Of a stretch of DNA of 11,592 bases, positions 1 to 7,051 are shown in pieces; position 1 is the first letter of the stretch; each line of letters begins with the position of its first letter. Under the pieces are notes generated by a model. It did no database searches. It was not told the origin of the DNA and was given only the letters and a program-made list of their open reading frames with translations. The position numbers and the translations under genes are program-made. Source of the stretch: Clostridiales bacterium. Lineage in GTDB: Bacteria > Bacillota > Clostridia > Oscillospirales > Ruminococcaceae. The stretch spans positions 1 to 11,592 of the forward strand of contig JAQXIB010000144.1 in assembly GCA_029007575.1 (NCBI GenBank), read 5' to 3'.

Positions 1-12
1 ACAAATCCGAAT

Positions 13-228
13 TTAATTATGTGCGTATTCTTTTCCTGTAGTTGAGTAATAGCAACTGCAATTGTTGTCCATGTCAAGTGGAACAGGGTGGTCCATCTTG
101 AGATAACCATTTAGAACTAAAGAATTTACAATCTCCATAAGATCCTTCGCATTTTCATTTAATGCATCTGCCATTGCATTTATCTCTGTGTGTGGATGTT
201 GCTGAATATACTCAAGCACCTTCTTCAT
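13..228 (-). CDS. Small winged-helix-like protein, third gene of the Fic-HsdM operon
   Basis: This is a complete 71-aa protein. The first half has the pattern of a winged helix-turn-helix: MKKVLEYIQQHP, then an alanine/asparagine-rich pair of helices (residues 16-40), then a GYLK turn near residues 41-44. The second half is short and contains CSCYY, so it resembles small wHTH domains of the MarR/ArsR type without being assignable to one. Its ATG overlaps the HsdM stop as ATGA, and a strong GGAGGAG lies about 8 nt upstream, inside the end of hsdM, so it is probably translationally coupled. Position suggests a regulator or accessory of the restriction-modification locus. That role is an inference; no family member is recognised with certainty. 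The next gene downstream lies outside the window. Confidence 0.75.
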   Translation of the reverse strand: MKKVLEYIQQHPHTEINAMADALNENAKDLMEIVNSLVLNGYLKMDHPVPLDMDNNCSCYYSTTGKEYAHN

Positions 229-1724
229 TTTAACAACTCCTCCAATTCATTCATTGCCGTGTGAATTGCTGCTTCTAATGCACGGATGTCTGCCATGATT
301 TCCTGCGTAGAGGGATATTCGACGGGCTTATATTCCGTCTTCTTATATTTGTTGATCGACAGGTCATACTCATTATCCACGATTTCCTGTTTCGGGACAG
401 AGAAGGATTGTTCCGTGCGTGCGCGGTCGCTTTCCGCTTCCAAATTACGGAAACGCGCAATAATATCCGGAATATCGTTTTCTGTTATGGGTGCGCGTTT
501 ATCATCCAACGAAAAACCGTCGGCTTTCATATCATAGAACCACACTTGATCCGTGCCGCCGTGACCGGTCTTTGTGAAAATCAGAATCGCGGTGGAAACA
601 CCAGCATAGGGCTTGAACACGCCGGAGGGCATGGAAATCACTGCTTCGAGGCGGTTGCCCTCGATGAGCTCCTTACGGATGGCTTTATGCGCTGTGGATG
701 AGCCGAACAGTACGCCGTCCGGAACGATACAGGCACATCTGCCGCCGATTTTGAGCATCCGCAAAAACAGCGCAAGGAACAGAAGCTCTGTCTTTTTCGT
801 TTTGCAGACCTTCAGCAAATCTGCAGACACGGTATCGGCATCCAAACTGCCCTTAAAAGGCGGATTCGCGAGAATCAAGGAATACTTTTCCTTATCCGGA
901 TTCTGGTCGGAAAGGCTGTCACGGTATTCGATATACGGATTATCAATCCCGTGCGTCATCATATTCATTGCGCCGATACGAAGCATGGTGCGATCCATAT
1001 CGTAGCCGGAGAACATATGATTCATGTAATGGTCTTTTTTGATGCGGTTAAAGAAAATTTCTTCTCTCCGCTTTTCTTTTAGGTATTCTCCTGCGGAAAC
1101 GAGGAATCCCGAAGTGCCGCAGGCAGGATCGCAGATCACGTCATCCGCTTTCGGGTCCATGAGTTCGACCATCATACGGATGATATGGCGCGGTGTACGG
1201 AACTGACCGTTCAGTCCGGACTGAGAAATCTTTGACAGCAGATATTCATAGGTATCGCCGCGCACATCGGCGCTCTGCATCTCGTTCATCAGGCGATAGA
1301 TTTCATCCAACGCATCTACGACTTTGGAAAGCAGCAGGGGTGTCGGCAGCTTGAAAATCGCATCGTCCATATATTTGGAATATGCGCTATCCTTATTGCT
1401 GTGCAGATTTTTGATAAACGGAAACACCCATTCCTGCATGACGGTATACATCTTACCTGCCGGATAATCGTGGAACACGCTCCATTTGAGCTGCCGACCG
1501 TCGATCTTTCGCTCGCCAATCTGCACCTCGTCCGCGAAAATACTGGTATAGGGCAGTCCGAGCATTGCCGCTTCCTTTGCGCGGAGATTATCAGAATCAT
1601 CCAGATCATGGATGAACATCAGATATGTGACCTGCTCGATCACATCAAGCGGATTTACCAGTCCACCTGCAGCAAAAACATCCCACAAGCTGTCAATTTT
1701 ATTTTTCAGTTCACCGATAATCAT
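225..1724 (-). CDS. hsdM: Type I restriction-modification system DNA methyltransferase subunit (HsdM)
   Basis: Modification subunit of a type I restriction-modification system. It transfers a methyl group from S-adenosylmethionine to adenine N6, normally as HsdM2-HsdS. The 499-aa product has the HsdM N-terminal helical domain (about 1-160), the GQFRTPRHI segment (173-181), SAM-binding motif I DPACGTSGFL (199-208) and catalytic motif IV NPPF (287-290). It ends in a charged helix compatible with HsdS contact. Length is normal for the family. The ATG at 1724 is chosen because GGAGAG lies about 7 nt upstream and because it forms an ATGA overlap with the fic stop. A longer frame from a TTG at 1745 lacks that support. 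It is preceded by Fic and followed, again with ATGA, by a small wHTH-like gene. HsdS and HsdR are not in the window, so whether the system is complete cannot be judged. All catalytic motifs seen are intact. Confidence 0.95.
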   Translation of the reverse strand: MIIGELKNKIDSLWDVFAAGGLVNPLDVIEQVTYLMFIHDLDDSDNLRAKEAAMLGLPYTSIFADEVQIGERKIDGRQLKWSVFHDYPAGKMYTVMQEWVFPFIKNLHSNKDSAYSKYMDDAIFKLPTPLLLSKVVDALDEIYRLMNEMQSADVRGDTYEYLLSKISQSGLNGQFRTPRHIIRMMVELMDPKADDVICDPACGTSGFLVSAGEYLKEKRREEIFFNRIKKDHYMNHMFSGYDMDRTMLRIGAMNMMTHGIDNPYIEYRDSLSDQNPDKEKYSLILANPPFKGSLDADTVSADLLKVCKTKKTELLFLALFLRMLKIGGRCACIVPDGVLFGSSTAHKAIRKELIEGNRLEAVISMPSGVFKPYAGVSTAILIFTKTGHGGTDQVWFYDMKADGFSLDDKRAPITENDIPDIIARFRNLEAESDRARTEQSFSVPKQEIVDNEYDLSINKYKKTEYKPVEYPSTQEIMADIRALEAAIHTAMNELEELLK

Positions 1725-2782
1725 ATTTCTTTCTCTCCGTTCCAAACATAGGTGGTATATCTGCCACCGCCGATTTTTGTAATTTCATTCTTTTTCAGCA
1801 GGTCTGCAAGTGCTCGCTGCACGGTCACCTGACTGATACCTGGGCATTGCTCCATGATTTCGGTCTTCGTAATCGTTCCGAGATGGTTTTTGATCGTTTC
1901 CCGAACACGGTCCGGTTTTGAAAGTGCTTTATTCACCAGCAACTCGGCACGGGCGGAAAATTCACGGTATGCCGCCGTTATAACGCCCAGAAGATACTGC
2001 ACAAACGGAGCATAGTCGTTCTTTCCTTCGTGCCAGCCGTTAGAGCTTGCCTGCAAAACCTCGTAATAGGTTTCTTTGGAGTCGGAAATGATCTTTTCAA
2101 TCGAGATATACTTGCCAACCGTATAACCGGCACGATAAAGCAGAAGCAGTGTCAACAGACGGCTCATTCTGCCGTTTCCGTCATTAAACGGGTGGATGCA
2201 AAGGAAGTCTAATATGAACATCGGAATCAGCAGCAGCGGATCCATTTCCGAATCATTGACAGCCTTATCAAACGCACTGCAAAGCTTTTCCATTGCTTCC
2301 GATGTTTCCCATGCAGAAACCGGCTGAAAACGAACAGTCGTTGACCCATCGGCATGTTCTTCTGCTATCACATTATCAGAATTTTTATAACTGCCGCCGA
2401 TCGCTTTTCCCGTAAACTTATACAGGTCACGATGAAGCTGCAATATCATCGGCGGACGTGGCGGTATATAATCGTGGCTCTCATGGACAGTGGCAAGGAC
2501 ATCACGGTATCCGGCAATCTCTTTTTCGCTTCTTGTTTGCGGCATAGTTTTATCGCGGACAATTTTTTTCAGACGCTCATCTGTTGTAATAATACCTTCG
2601 ATTCGGTTCGATGCCTCGGTGCTCTGGATTTTCGCCATATCCACAAGCTGTCCCAACGTATCACTTTTTGTTTCCGCAAGCACATTTTGCTTGCCTTTAT
2701 ATTCATGAATCGCCGCAAGCATTGCTACAATATCAGGCATCAACAGCTTGGCGTATTCGCTTTTATAATGGAACTCTTTCAT
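1721..2782 (-). CDS. Fic family protein with N-terminal inhibitory motif and C-terminal winged helix
   Basis: Fic enzymes usually transfer AMP from ATP to a hydroxyl side chain of a target protein. This 353-aa protein has the full catalytic motif HPFNDGNGRMSR (residues 197-208), with His197 and the phosphate-binding GNGR. An inhibitory helix SNRIEG (58-63) matches the (S/T)xxxE(G/N) signature, so it belongs to the class with the inhibitor fused at the N-terminus and Glu62 as the expected obstructing residue. Residues about 291-348 look like a winged helix (TKTEIMEQ...SQVTVQRALADLLKK...GGGRYTTY), suggesting DNA binding or autoregulation. It is first gene of the operon and overlaps hsdM by ATGA. 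A GAGG ribosome binding site lies about 8 nt before the ATG. Fic genes are known to occur inside type I restriction loci, where their role is poorly defined; it could be a stress toxin or a regulator. The target is unknown. Confidence 0.93.
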   Translation of the reverse strand: MKEFHYKSEYAKLLMPDIVAMLAAIHEYKGKQNVLAETKSDTLGQLVDMAKIQSTEASNRIEGIITTDERLKKIVRDKTMPQTRSEKEIAGYRDVLATVHESHDYIPPRPPMILQLHRDLYKFTGKAIGGSYKNSDNVIAEEHADGSTTVRFQPVSAWETSEAMEKLCSAFDKAVNDSEMDPLLLIPMFILDFLCIHPFNDGNGRMSRLLTLLLLYRAGYTVGKYISIEKIISDSKETYYEVLQASSNGWHEGKNDYAPFVQYLLGVITAAYREFSARAELLVNKALSKPDRVRETIKNHLGTITKTEIMEQCPGISQVTVQRALADLLKKNEITKIGGGRYTTYVWNGEKEI

Positions 2783-2838
2783 TGAAATACCTCATTCATG
2801 ATTCAATATCAGCAATTTTTATCCACTGATACAATTCT

Positions 2839-2866
2839 ATGATACCCTTTTTTATCAAAAAGTCAA
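2839..2866 (-). promoter_or_regulatory. Promoter of the fic-hsdM operon
   Basis: Read on the minus strand, TTGACT (2866-2861) is followed after 16 nt by TATCAT (2844-2839). Each box has one mismatch to the sigma-A consensus. The predicted start near 2832 gives a leader of about 50 nt before the fic ATG. No other good minus-strand promoter is seen before hsdM, consistent with a single operon. Confidence 0.65.
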
Positions 2867-3195
2867 GCTAATTTTATCATTATATTTAAAAATGATTAAA
2901 TTAAAATGTAAACAGATCAAATTGACTTTCAAGAATCTCCCGAATTGAAAACCAAAGACCCCAGACATCCGTGTATTATTGAAAAGACACGCTCAGAGAC
3001 TCTGTTTCCCAAGCGTGTCTTTTCTGTATCTTTTTCCCAATTATTATCGAGAAATCATTTTTCGTGAAAGACGTTCCTTATAAACCTGTTTACAAAGGGC
3101 ACTTAATCAGGACTCGGTATAGCCCTCTCCTTTGTCACTAATATTCGAGAGATTAAAATGAAAGTAAAATAATGGATTACGAACAATTGTCCAAC
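2867..3195. other. AT-rich intergenic stretch between the fic promoter and the 54-aa gene
   Basis: No convincing gene is present. The stretch contains the nested terminator at 2982-3023. Between 3024 and 3195 nothing firm is seen. A short minus-strand reading frame (about 3044-3106) gives protein-like sequence but has no start or ribosome binding site and may be the tail of a decayed gene. Confidence 0.5.
2982..3023. terminator. Nested-hairpin intrinsic terminator
   Basis: A perfect 12-bp stem, AAAAGACACGCT (2982-2993) with AGCGTGTCTTTT (3012-3023), encloses an 18-nt loop that itself contains the small palindrome CAGAG-A-CTCTG. A/T runs on both sides would allow function in either direction. 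On the minus strand it would stop transcripts coming from the 54-aa gene to the right and insulate the fic promoter. Confidence 0.7.
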
Positions 3196-3360
3196 TTATG
3201 GTCTTGTGTTTTCTTCCAAAATATAAGCATTCTCCGCTTCGATTAACGCGTCCTGCAAGGTCTTTCTTCCCATGATATTGACAAGAATGTCCGGAAGTTC
3301 GTCCAGTGCTTTAGAAGCTGCGGCGCATAAAATATAATACATTTTCTGATAATCAGCCAT
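3196..3360 (-). CDS. Small conserved-looking protein, 54 aa
   Basis: A short gene with a clear AAGGAGAAA ribosome binding site about 6 nt before the ATG. The 54-aa product begins MADYQKMYYILCAAASKALD and continues as one or two amphipathic helices ending in LIEAENAYILEENTRP. It has no signal peptide, transmembrane segment or catalytic motif. The opening resembles small helical proteins often annotated as hypothetical in clostridial mobile elements; that is from memory and is not proof of homology. It is divergent from the XRE regulator at 3510, with a GTCCA/TGGAC palindrome between them, so it may be controlled by that regulator. The function is unknown. Confidence 0.7.
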   Translation of the reverse strand: MADYQKMYYILCAAASKALDELPDILVNIMGRKTLQDALIEAENAYILEENTRP

Positions 3361-3387
3361 ATCTGTTTCTCCTTAGTTTTTGATGTA

Positions 3388-3403
3388 GTCCATATAACTG
3401 GAC
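3388..3403. promoter_or_regulatory. Palindrome, possible operator between the 54-aa gene and the XRE gene
   Basis: GTCCA-TATAAC-TGGAC is an inverted repeat with 5-bp arms. On the minus strand it reads GTCCAGTTATATGGAC, so its centre (TTATAT) could be the -10 box of the 54-aa gene. A repressor bound here would then block that gene. The assignment rests only on symmetry and position. Confidence 0.35.
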
Positions 3404-3432
3404 CATTCTAATCATATCACAAAAGTTCGGAT

Positions 3433-3500
3433 TAGTACAGCTACAAGGACTATTTTTACCGATCCTGCACATATAATTGAAGTAGTACAGCTGCAGGGAC
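3433..3500 (+). promoter_or_regulatory. XRE gene promoter bracketed by two 18-bp direct repeats
   Basis: The sequence TAGTACAGCTACAAGGAC (3433-3450) recurs as TAGTACAGCTGCAGGGAC (3483-3500), 16 of 18 identical and spaced exactly 50 bp apart. Between them lies a perfect -10 box TATAAT (3472-3477); no good -35 box is visible. The first copy covers the -35 area and the second covers the transcription start and the leader. This is the layout expected for an autorepressor, or for an activator at the first copy. The second copy also runs into the GGTGA ribosome binding site of the XRE gene. Confidence 0.5.
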
Positions 3501-3509
3501 GGTGAATCT

Positions 3510-3749
3510 ATGAAACTGAATGAAGCAGTCAGTAAGAGATTGGTAGAGTTGCTTTCAAACAGCAATATGACTCAATATCAACTCTCCATGAAAAGCGGTG
3601 TTCCTAAATCTACAGTTGGGAACGTTGTAAACTGTCAGTACGAATCCGTAAAGCTTCGTATTATTCACGAGCTGTGTCAAGGATTACAGATAAATGTCTC
3701 CGAGTTTTTTGATTCACAGCTTTTTAACGAAGATAACTTAGAGCCGTAA
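3510..3749 (+). CDS. XRE/Cro-CI family transcriptional regulator
   Basis: A 79-aa single-domain DNA-binding protein. The helix-turn-helix spans about residues 21-41 (TQYQLSMKSGVPKSTVGNVV), followed by the typical third and fourth helices and the end pattern INVSEFF common to this family. There is no second sensor domain. The start is preceded by GGTGA at about 5 nt. Two 18-bp repeats around its promoter are candidate binding sites, so autoregulation is likely. It faces the recombinase pair tail to tail, and a strong terminator follows 14 nt after its stop. The regulated genes are unknown; the divergent 54-aa gene is the nearest candidate. Confidence 0.9.
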   Translation: MKLNEAVSKRLVELLSNSNMTQYQLSMKSGVPKSTVGNVVNCQYESVKLRIIHELCQGLQINVSEFFDSQLFNEDNLEP

Positions 3750-3763
3750 TAAAAATTGTTTTA

Positions 3764-3807
3764 AAAAGGCTTCCTAAAGTCGGTTTTCCGACCTCAGGAA
3801 GCCTTTT
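3764..3807 (+). terminator. Terminator after the XRE gene
   Basis: The outer 12-bp stem AAAAGGCTTCCT (3764-3775) pairs with AGGAAGCCTTTT (3796-3807). The loop contains a second perfect hairpin, GTCGG-TTTT-CCGAC (3779-3792). The T-run at the 3' side lies on the plus strand. The outer-plus-inner design is like the terminator at 2982-3023. Confidence 0.85.
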
Positions 3808-3832
3808 ATTGTTGTTTTGTGTTCATCTATAT

Positions 3833-3854
3833 AAAACTTTTTCTTTCGAAAAAG
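3833..3854 (-). terminator. Terminator after the recombinase pair
   Basis: On the minus strand CTTTTTC-GAAA-GAAAAAG forms a 7-bp stem closed by a GAAA tetraloop and followed by TTTT. It lies about 90 nt beyond the stop of the 505-aa gene. The stem is AT-rich, so it may be a weak terminator, with the stronger hairpin at 3764-3807 acting as backup. Confidence 0.45.
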
Positions 3855-3945
3855 CATTGATTTCCAAGTTATGGTTTTAACATTTATTTCATAGTTGTGC
3901 ATTCATTTTGAATTGCACTCGCGCATTACTTTTTTCAGCACTTCC

Positions 3946-5463
3946 CTATTGTGCTTTATCTTTTTTCGTGATGCGGCATTTTTTGCCGTCCTGATTAATT
4001 TTTCGAGCTACTGCTCGAAACTCAACGCCACACGGGCAATTCAAAGAAATCTTCTCTCCCGGCTTAAGTTTAATTATTACTTTTCCAGCCACGCAACGGT
4101 CGGGCATTTCCGGCAGAAGCGTATGGATTACTGTGTTTTCATCGACTTCTTTTGTGATTTCCGTTCTTTCATTTTTCTTTGCCTCTTTTAAGCAAGACAA
4201 AATATAATACATACGCTTTTGCGCTTCTTCACATGTATAGGAAACATAGTGATCATCGGTAGTCGAATTCAGATTCTGTCCGAGCAAGAAGCTCAGTGTC
4301 CCATGATCCTCCTTCAAATTGCATTTCATTCCAAGGTTATTGGCATATGTGTTATGGTATATTCTTATTGAAGTTGGACGGTTTTTATCATCAAGCAACT
4401 GACATGCAACCTCACGGCTACGCAAAAGGGTGCGCATCCATCCGGTAACGGCATTGCGATTTACAACTGATATATTATCGTGACCCACTGCAACGGGATA
4501 GTTGCGCAGTTTTTCTTCTGGATACAATGTTTTCAAATGCTGATATTGTTTCTGCAGAATCATTGCCGTTTGCGGTACACAGGGCCGCGTATAGTCATGT
4601 GTTGCAGAAGAAAGCTCTGGTCGTGTATAGATTATGCGTACATAGTCTTCCAAGAAAGACGAGAAAATGACATCCTTCCATTTTAGTTTCAAAACAAACT
4701 CAATCGGCCAGCCGCTCATTACTAACGCTACCGCACACGCCAGACCGCATACATTGGCATTGAGCTGGCGATAAATCGCATCCTGCTGGGCCTGAGAAAG
4801 CACATCCGGAGTCAACGCCTTCTTCGTCAAAGTCTCAACGCTACAGCCATGCTTTTCAATCGCAGGAACAGGATTATTGCCGCTGCAATACTGCTGTGCG
4901 CAGCAGTATGCCCAAAAGTCATACAGAAGCTTCTGCGATGTCTCGCTGATTTTATTCTTTTTTATTATTTTCTTGACCATAGCCGGCGAAACGTCTTTCA
5001 TAGGCGTATTCTCGAAAAATCCCGCAAGTTTATGTAATGTACGTACGCGGCGTTCTTTCTTCTTCGGATTACGGGAAAAGCAAGTGACATCAACAAACTT
5101 ACGCGCATATTGAGTCACAGCCATAGAAGGCCAAATTATCTCCTGTGTAACAGTAAGTCCCTGTTTTTTTACAATTAAAAGTTCATTCTCTTCGTAGATC
5201 TTTTTTGCACGATTAATGATGTATTCCTCTGCTTTTGAAAAATCATTGAAGTTTAATTCCTTTGTAATTTTGTGTTCGGTGCCGTCCTTTGTTTTGCTCA
5301 AAACAGATCCGTCTTTTGGTGAGCGCACACTGAGAGATCCGCGATATACATAGTTACCTTCTTTCGTCTTTTGGAAATGGAATGTATTCAGGACATTATT
5401 AATTATTACACAACCTGAATATTTCTCATTCTCTCCATGCATGTCAAAAATTGGCTCGTTCAT
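3946..5463 (-). CDS. Degenerate tyrosine recombinase-like protein B, tyrosine context kept, pocket lost
   Basis: A 505-aa protein with the layout of a phage-type integrase: a beta-rich N-terminal arm (1-55), a helical core-binding region (about 115-190) and a catalytic-like domain (about 220-425). The catalytic residues are mostly missing. Where GLRxSE is expected it has GWPIEF (251-256; Arg to Pro253). The usual HxLRHTFA box reads RIYHNTYAN (367-375; HxxR replaced by RxxH). LLGH reads LLGQ (393-396). The tyrosine context STTDDHYVSYT (400-410) is well kept, with Tyr406 ten residues after Gln396. A C-terminal beta-like tail (about 457-500) holds Cys476 and Cys478 as CPCG. The start has a perfect AGGAGGT about 7 nt upstream and lies 5 nt after the stop of gene A, so the two are co-transcribed. 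It could contribute a tyrosine to a mixed complex with A, or bind DNA without catalysis. The fold assignment is motif-based. Confidence 0.7.
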   Translation of the reverse strand: MNEPIFDMHGENEKYSGCVIINNVLNTFHFQKTKEGNYVYRGSLSVRSPKDGSVLSKTKDGTEHKITKELNFNDFSKAEEYIINRAKKIYEENELLIVKKQGLTVTQEIIWPSMAVTQYARKFVDVTCFSRNPKKKERRVRTLHKLAGFFENTPMKDVSPAMVKKIIKKNKISETSQKLLYDFWAYCCAQQYCSGNNPVPAIEKHGCSVETLTKKALTPDVLSQAQQDAIYRQLNANVCGLACAVALVMSGWPIEFVLKLKWKDVIFSSFLEDYVRIIYTRPELSSATHDYTRPCVPQTAMILQKQYQHLKTLYPEEKLRNYPVAVGHDNISVVNRNAVTGWMRTLLRSREVACQLLDDKNRPTSIRIYHNTYANNLGMKCNLKEDHGTLSFLLGQNLNSTTDDHYVSYTCEEAQKRMYYILSCLKEAKKNERTEITKEVDENTVIHTLLPEMPDRCVAGKVIIKLKPGEKISLNCPCGVEFRAVARKINQDGKKCRITKKDKAQ

Positions 5464-5468
5464 CTCTA

Positions 5469-6959
5469 TTACCTCCTATGTTTTTTTCGATAAAAAGAGT
5501 TATTATAATTGCTATCCTTTGCACACACAATTTCAATTGCTTGTGCAGGAAGCGCTGCTTCATATTCAATTGTCAATTCCAATATATCACCCGTGTTATT
5601 TTCCAGATTCGCAGTATTCCAGCAGCCTTCCACGTCGCTGCCATGCGAAAGCAAAATCGGTTGATATGCCGGATTTAATGTCTTTTCGCTGCTATATGCA
5701 TAGCGTTCCATTTGCAAAGCCATTTTACGGAGATTTTCAGGCTGTTTTAAGTCAGCCACTTCCGATAACTTGACGTTTTTAACATGTCCCAGCAAATAGT
5801 CGATCTGATACTCCGACATATAGAAAACATTCTTTGCAAGACTTGCAAAATCGCGGCGCAAAATATATGCCGCCAAAGAATCGACTAAGGATTCGCGTTC
5901 TTCCCGGGGCATTTCTTTCTGTGCTTCTGTCAAATATTCTTCACTGCATCCACAGCGCTGAAGAATCTTCAACACCCACGCAGATACATCTGACGGCGAA
6001 ACCGTTCCACCTTCCCCCAGCATATCAAGCTCACAGAAACAATCTTTCAGCATTTCTGTATGCCACTTTGGCCCGCAGATTCTGCGATAACTGTTTTTTG
6101 TTTTTAATTGCGCAGAACGTTCCCCTTTTTTGATTTGATACAAAACATCGATGATACACCAGTCAGGGAAAGCGGTGAAATCATCTGAAATCACCGCAGC
6201 AGCCTCGGAAGTACGCATTCCCATCATCATGCAGACCGCCGCTTTCACAAAGGCAGGGTTCTCCGTTAAAGAATCCTCTAACGCATGGCACAATTTCTGG
6301 CGCACCTCATCAGGCAGAGTCTTCAGCTGTTCATTCTTTATACCCTTGCCGCGTGAGCCCATGGACAGATTCATTTCCGGAAGCATCGGGTTCATATTGC
6401 GAAGACACTGATACACCTCGTTTGCGTAGAATAAAATCTGACTGGCAGTTTGTTCCATAGTCGCAATATTATTCTTACTTCGGTTGCTCGAGCGAATCTC
6501 ATCTACCAATTCGTTGAAAATCTTCTGTTTATCAATTTCAGTAATGGGATTTGACTCATCATAATTCTTGAGATGCTTCTTATAAACCCGTTCGAAATCG
6601 TGAAATGCACGCTTTGTTGTATCCTCGTTCATATTCGGACTTAAACGGCCACCCATTTCACGGCGTTCACAAAACGTTTCATAAATCATTGAGCCGTCGT
6701 TTCCTTCGGTAGATTCTTTTTTCTTCCCATTTCTATTTGCGATTTTGTCCTCGATTGCAGTACGAACATATTCAACCGTAATATCGATTTCTGCATTAAA
6801 TCTTGTTTTCTTTTGCGCTTTATACTGTTTTTCGGTTATACCGGTCGATTTACTACGTACCCGTCCCGTAATATAATATGTCTTTGATCCCCGTCTAATT
6901 GTAATAATTATTTCTTTGTCACTGTCGTGTTTCGATGTAAAAGAACGTTGTGTTTTCAT
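5469..6959 (-). CDS. Divergent tyrosine recombinase-like protein A, pocket kept, tyrosine displaced or absent
   Basis: A 496-aa protein. It has a basic beta-rich N-terminus (15-35), a helical core-binding-like region (about 95-195) and a catalytic-like domain (about 215-425). Retained pocket residues are Arg249 in GMRTSEA, a beta-hairpin lysine in KTKNSYRRI (286-294), Arg368 in YILRRDFAS (365-373, where the usual His is Tyr365) and His392 in LLGH. The nucleophile should fall about 9-10 residues after His392, but the segment VKNVKLSEVADLK has no tyrosine. The first candidates, Tyr420 and Tyr422 in MERYAY, come nearly 30 residues later. A C-terminal tail of about 75 residues looks beta-rich and is unusual for integrases. 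The start is supported by AAAGGAAA about 9 nt upstream. It is first gene of a two-gene unit with B. It may use a displaced tyrosine or depend on B's tyrosine in trans. The reading frame is intact, which argues against simple decay. Confidence 0.72.
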   Translation of the reverse strand: MKTQRSFTSKHDSDKEIIITIRRGSKTYYITGRVRSKSTGITEKQYKAQKKTRFNAEIDITVEYVRTAIEDKIANRNGKKKESTEGNDGSMIYETFCERREMGGRLSPNMNEDTTKRAFHDFERVYKKHLKNYDESNPITEIDKQKIFNELVDEIRSSNRSKNNIATMEQTASQILFYANEVYQCLRNMNPMLPEMNLSMGSRGKGIKNEQLKTLPDEVRQKLCHALEDSLTENPAFVKAAVCMMMGMRTSEAAAVISDDFTAFPDWCIIDVLYQIKKGERSAQLKTKNSYRRICGPKWHTEMLKDCFCELDMLGEGGTVSPSDVSAWVLKILQRCGCSEEYLTEAQKEMPREERESLVDSLAAYILRRDFASLAKNVFYMSEYQIDYLLGHVKNVKLSEVADLKQPENLRKMALQMERYAYSSEKTLNPAYQPILLSHGSDVEGCWNTANLENNTGDILELTIEYEAALPAQAIEIVCAKDSNYNNSFYRKKHRR

Positions 6960-6988
6960 TTTGCACTTTCCTTTCGTTCAAATCTATG

Positions 6989-6999
6989 ATACACTGTAT
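6989..6999. promoter_or_regulatory. Small palindrome in the leader of the recombinase pair
   Basis: ATACA-C-TGTAT is a perfect 11-bp palindrome about 30 bp before the ATG of gene A and just downstream of its predicted transcription start. It could be an operator. Evidence is positional only. Confidence 0.25.
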
Positions 7000-7022
7000 A
7001 TTGATGAAAAAAATGTTCTCAT

Positions 7023-7051
7023 ACCATATATTCTGTAACATTCTATGTCAA
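7023..7051 (-). promoter_or_regulatory. Promoter of the recombinase-like pair A-B
   Basis: On the minus strand TTGACA (7051-7046) is followed after 17 nt by TATGGT (7028-7023). The -35 box is perfect and the -10 box has two mismatches. A start near 7016 gives a leader of about 57 nt. It makes the pair a separate unit from xis-int-yhaM, which terminates just upstream. Confidence 0.6.

Noticed and set aside
1725..1745. A TTG-initiated seven-codon N-terminal extension of HsdM
   Set aside because: The ATG at 1724 has a well-spaced GGAGAG and the ATGA overlap; the extension contains that ribosome binding site itself.
3044..3106. Protein-like minus-strand frame LSALCKQVYKERLSRKMISR
   Set aside because: It is only 20 codons after a stop, with no start or ribosome binding site; it may be a gene relic but cannot be supported.
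4180..4215. Shared AAAATATAATACAT between the 54-aa gene and gene B as a repeat
   Set aside because: The match is short and both copies encode a similar MYYIL peptide in AT-rich DNA; chance is the simpler explanation.
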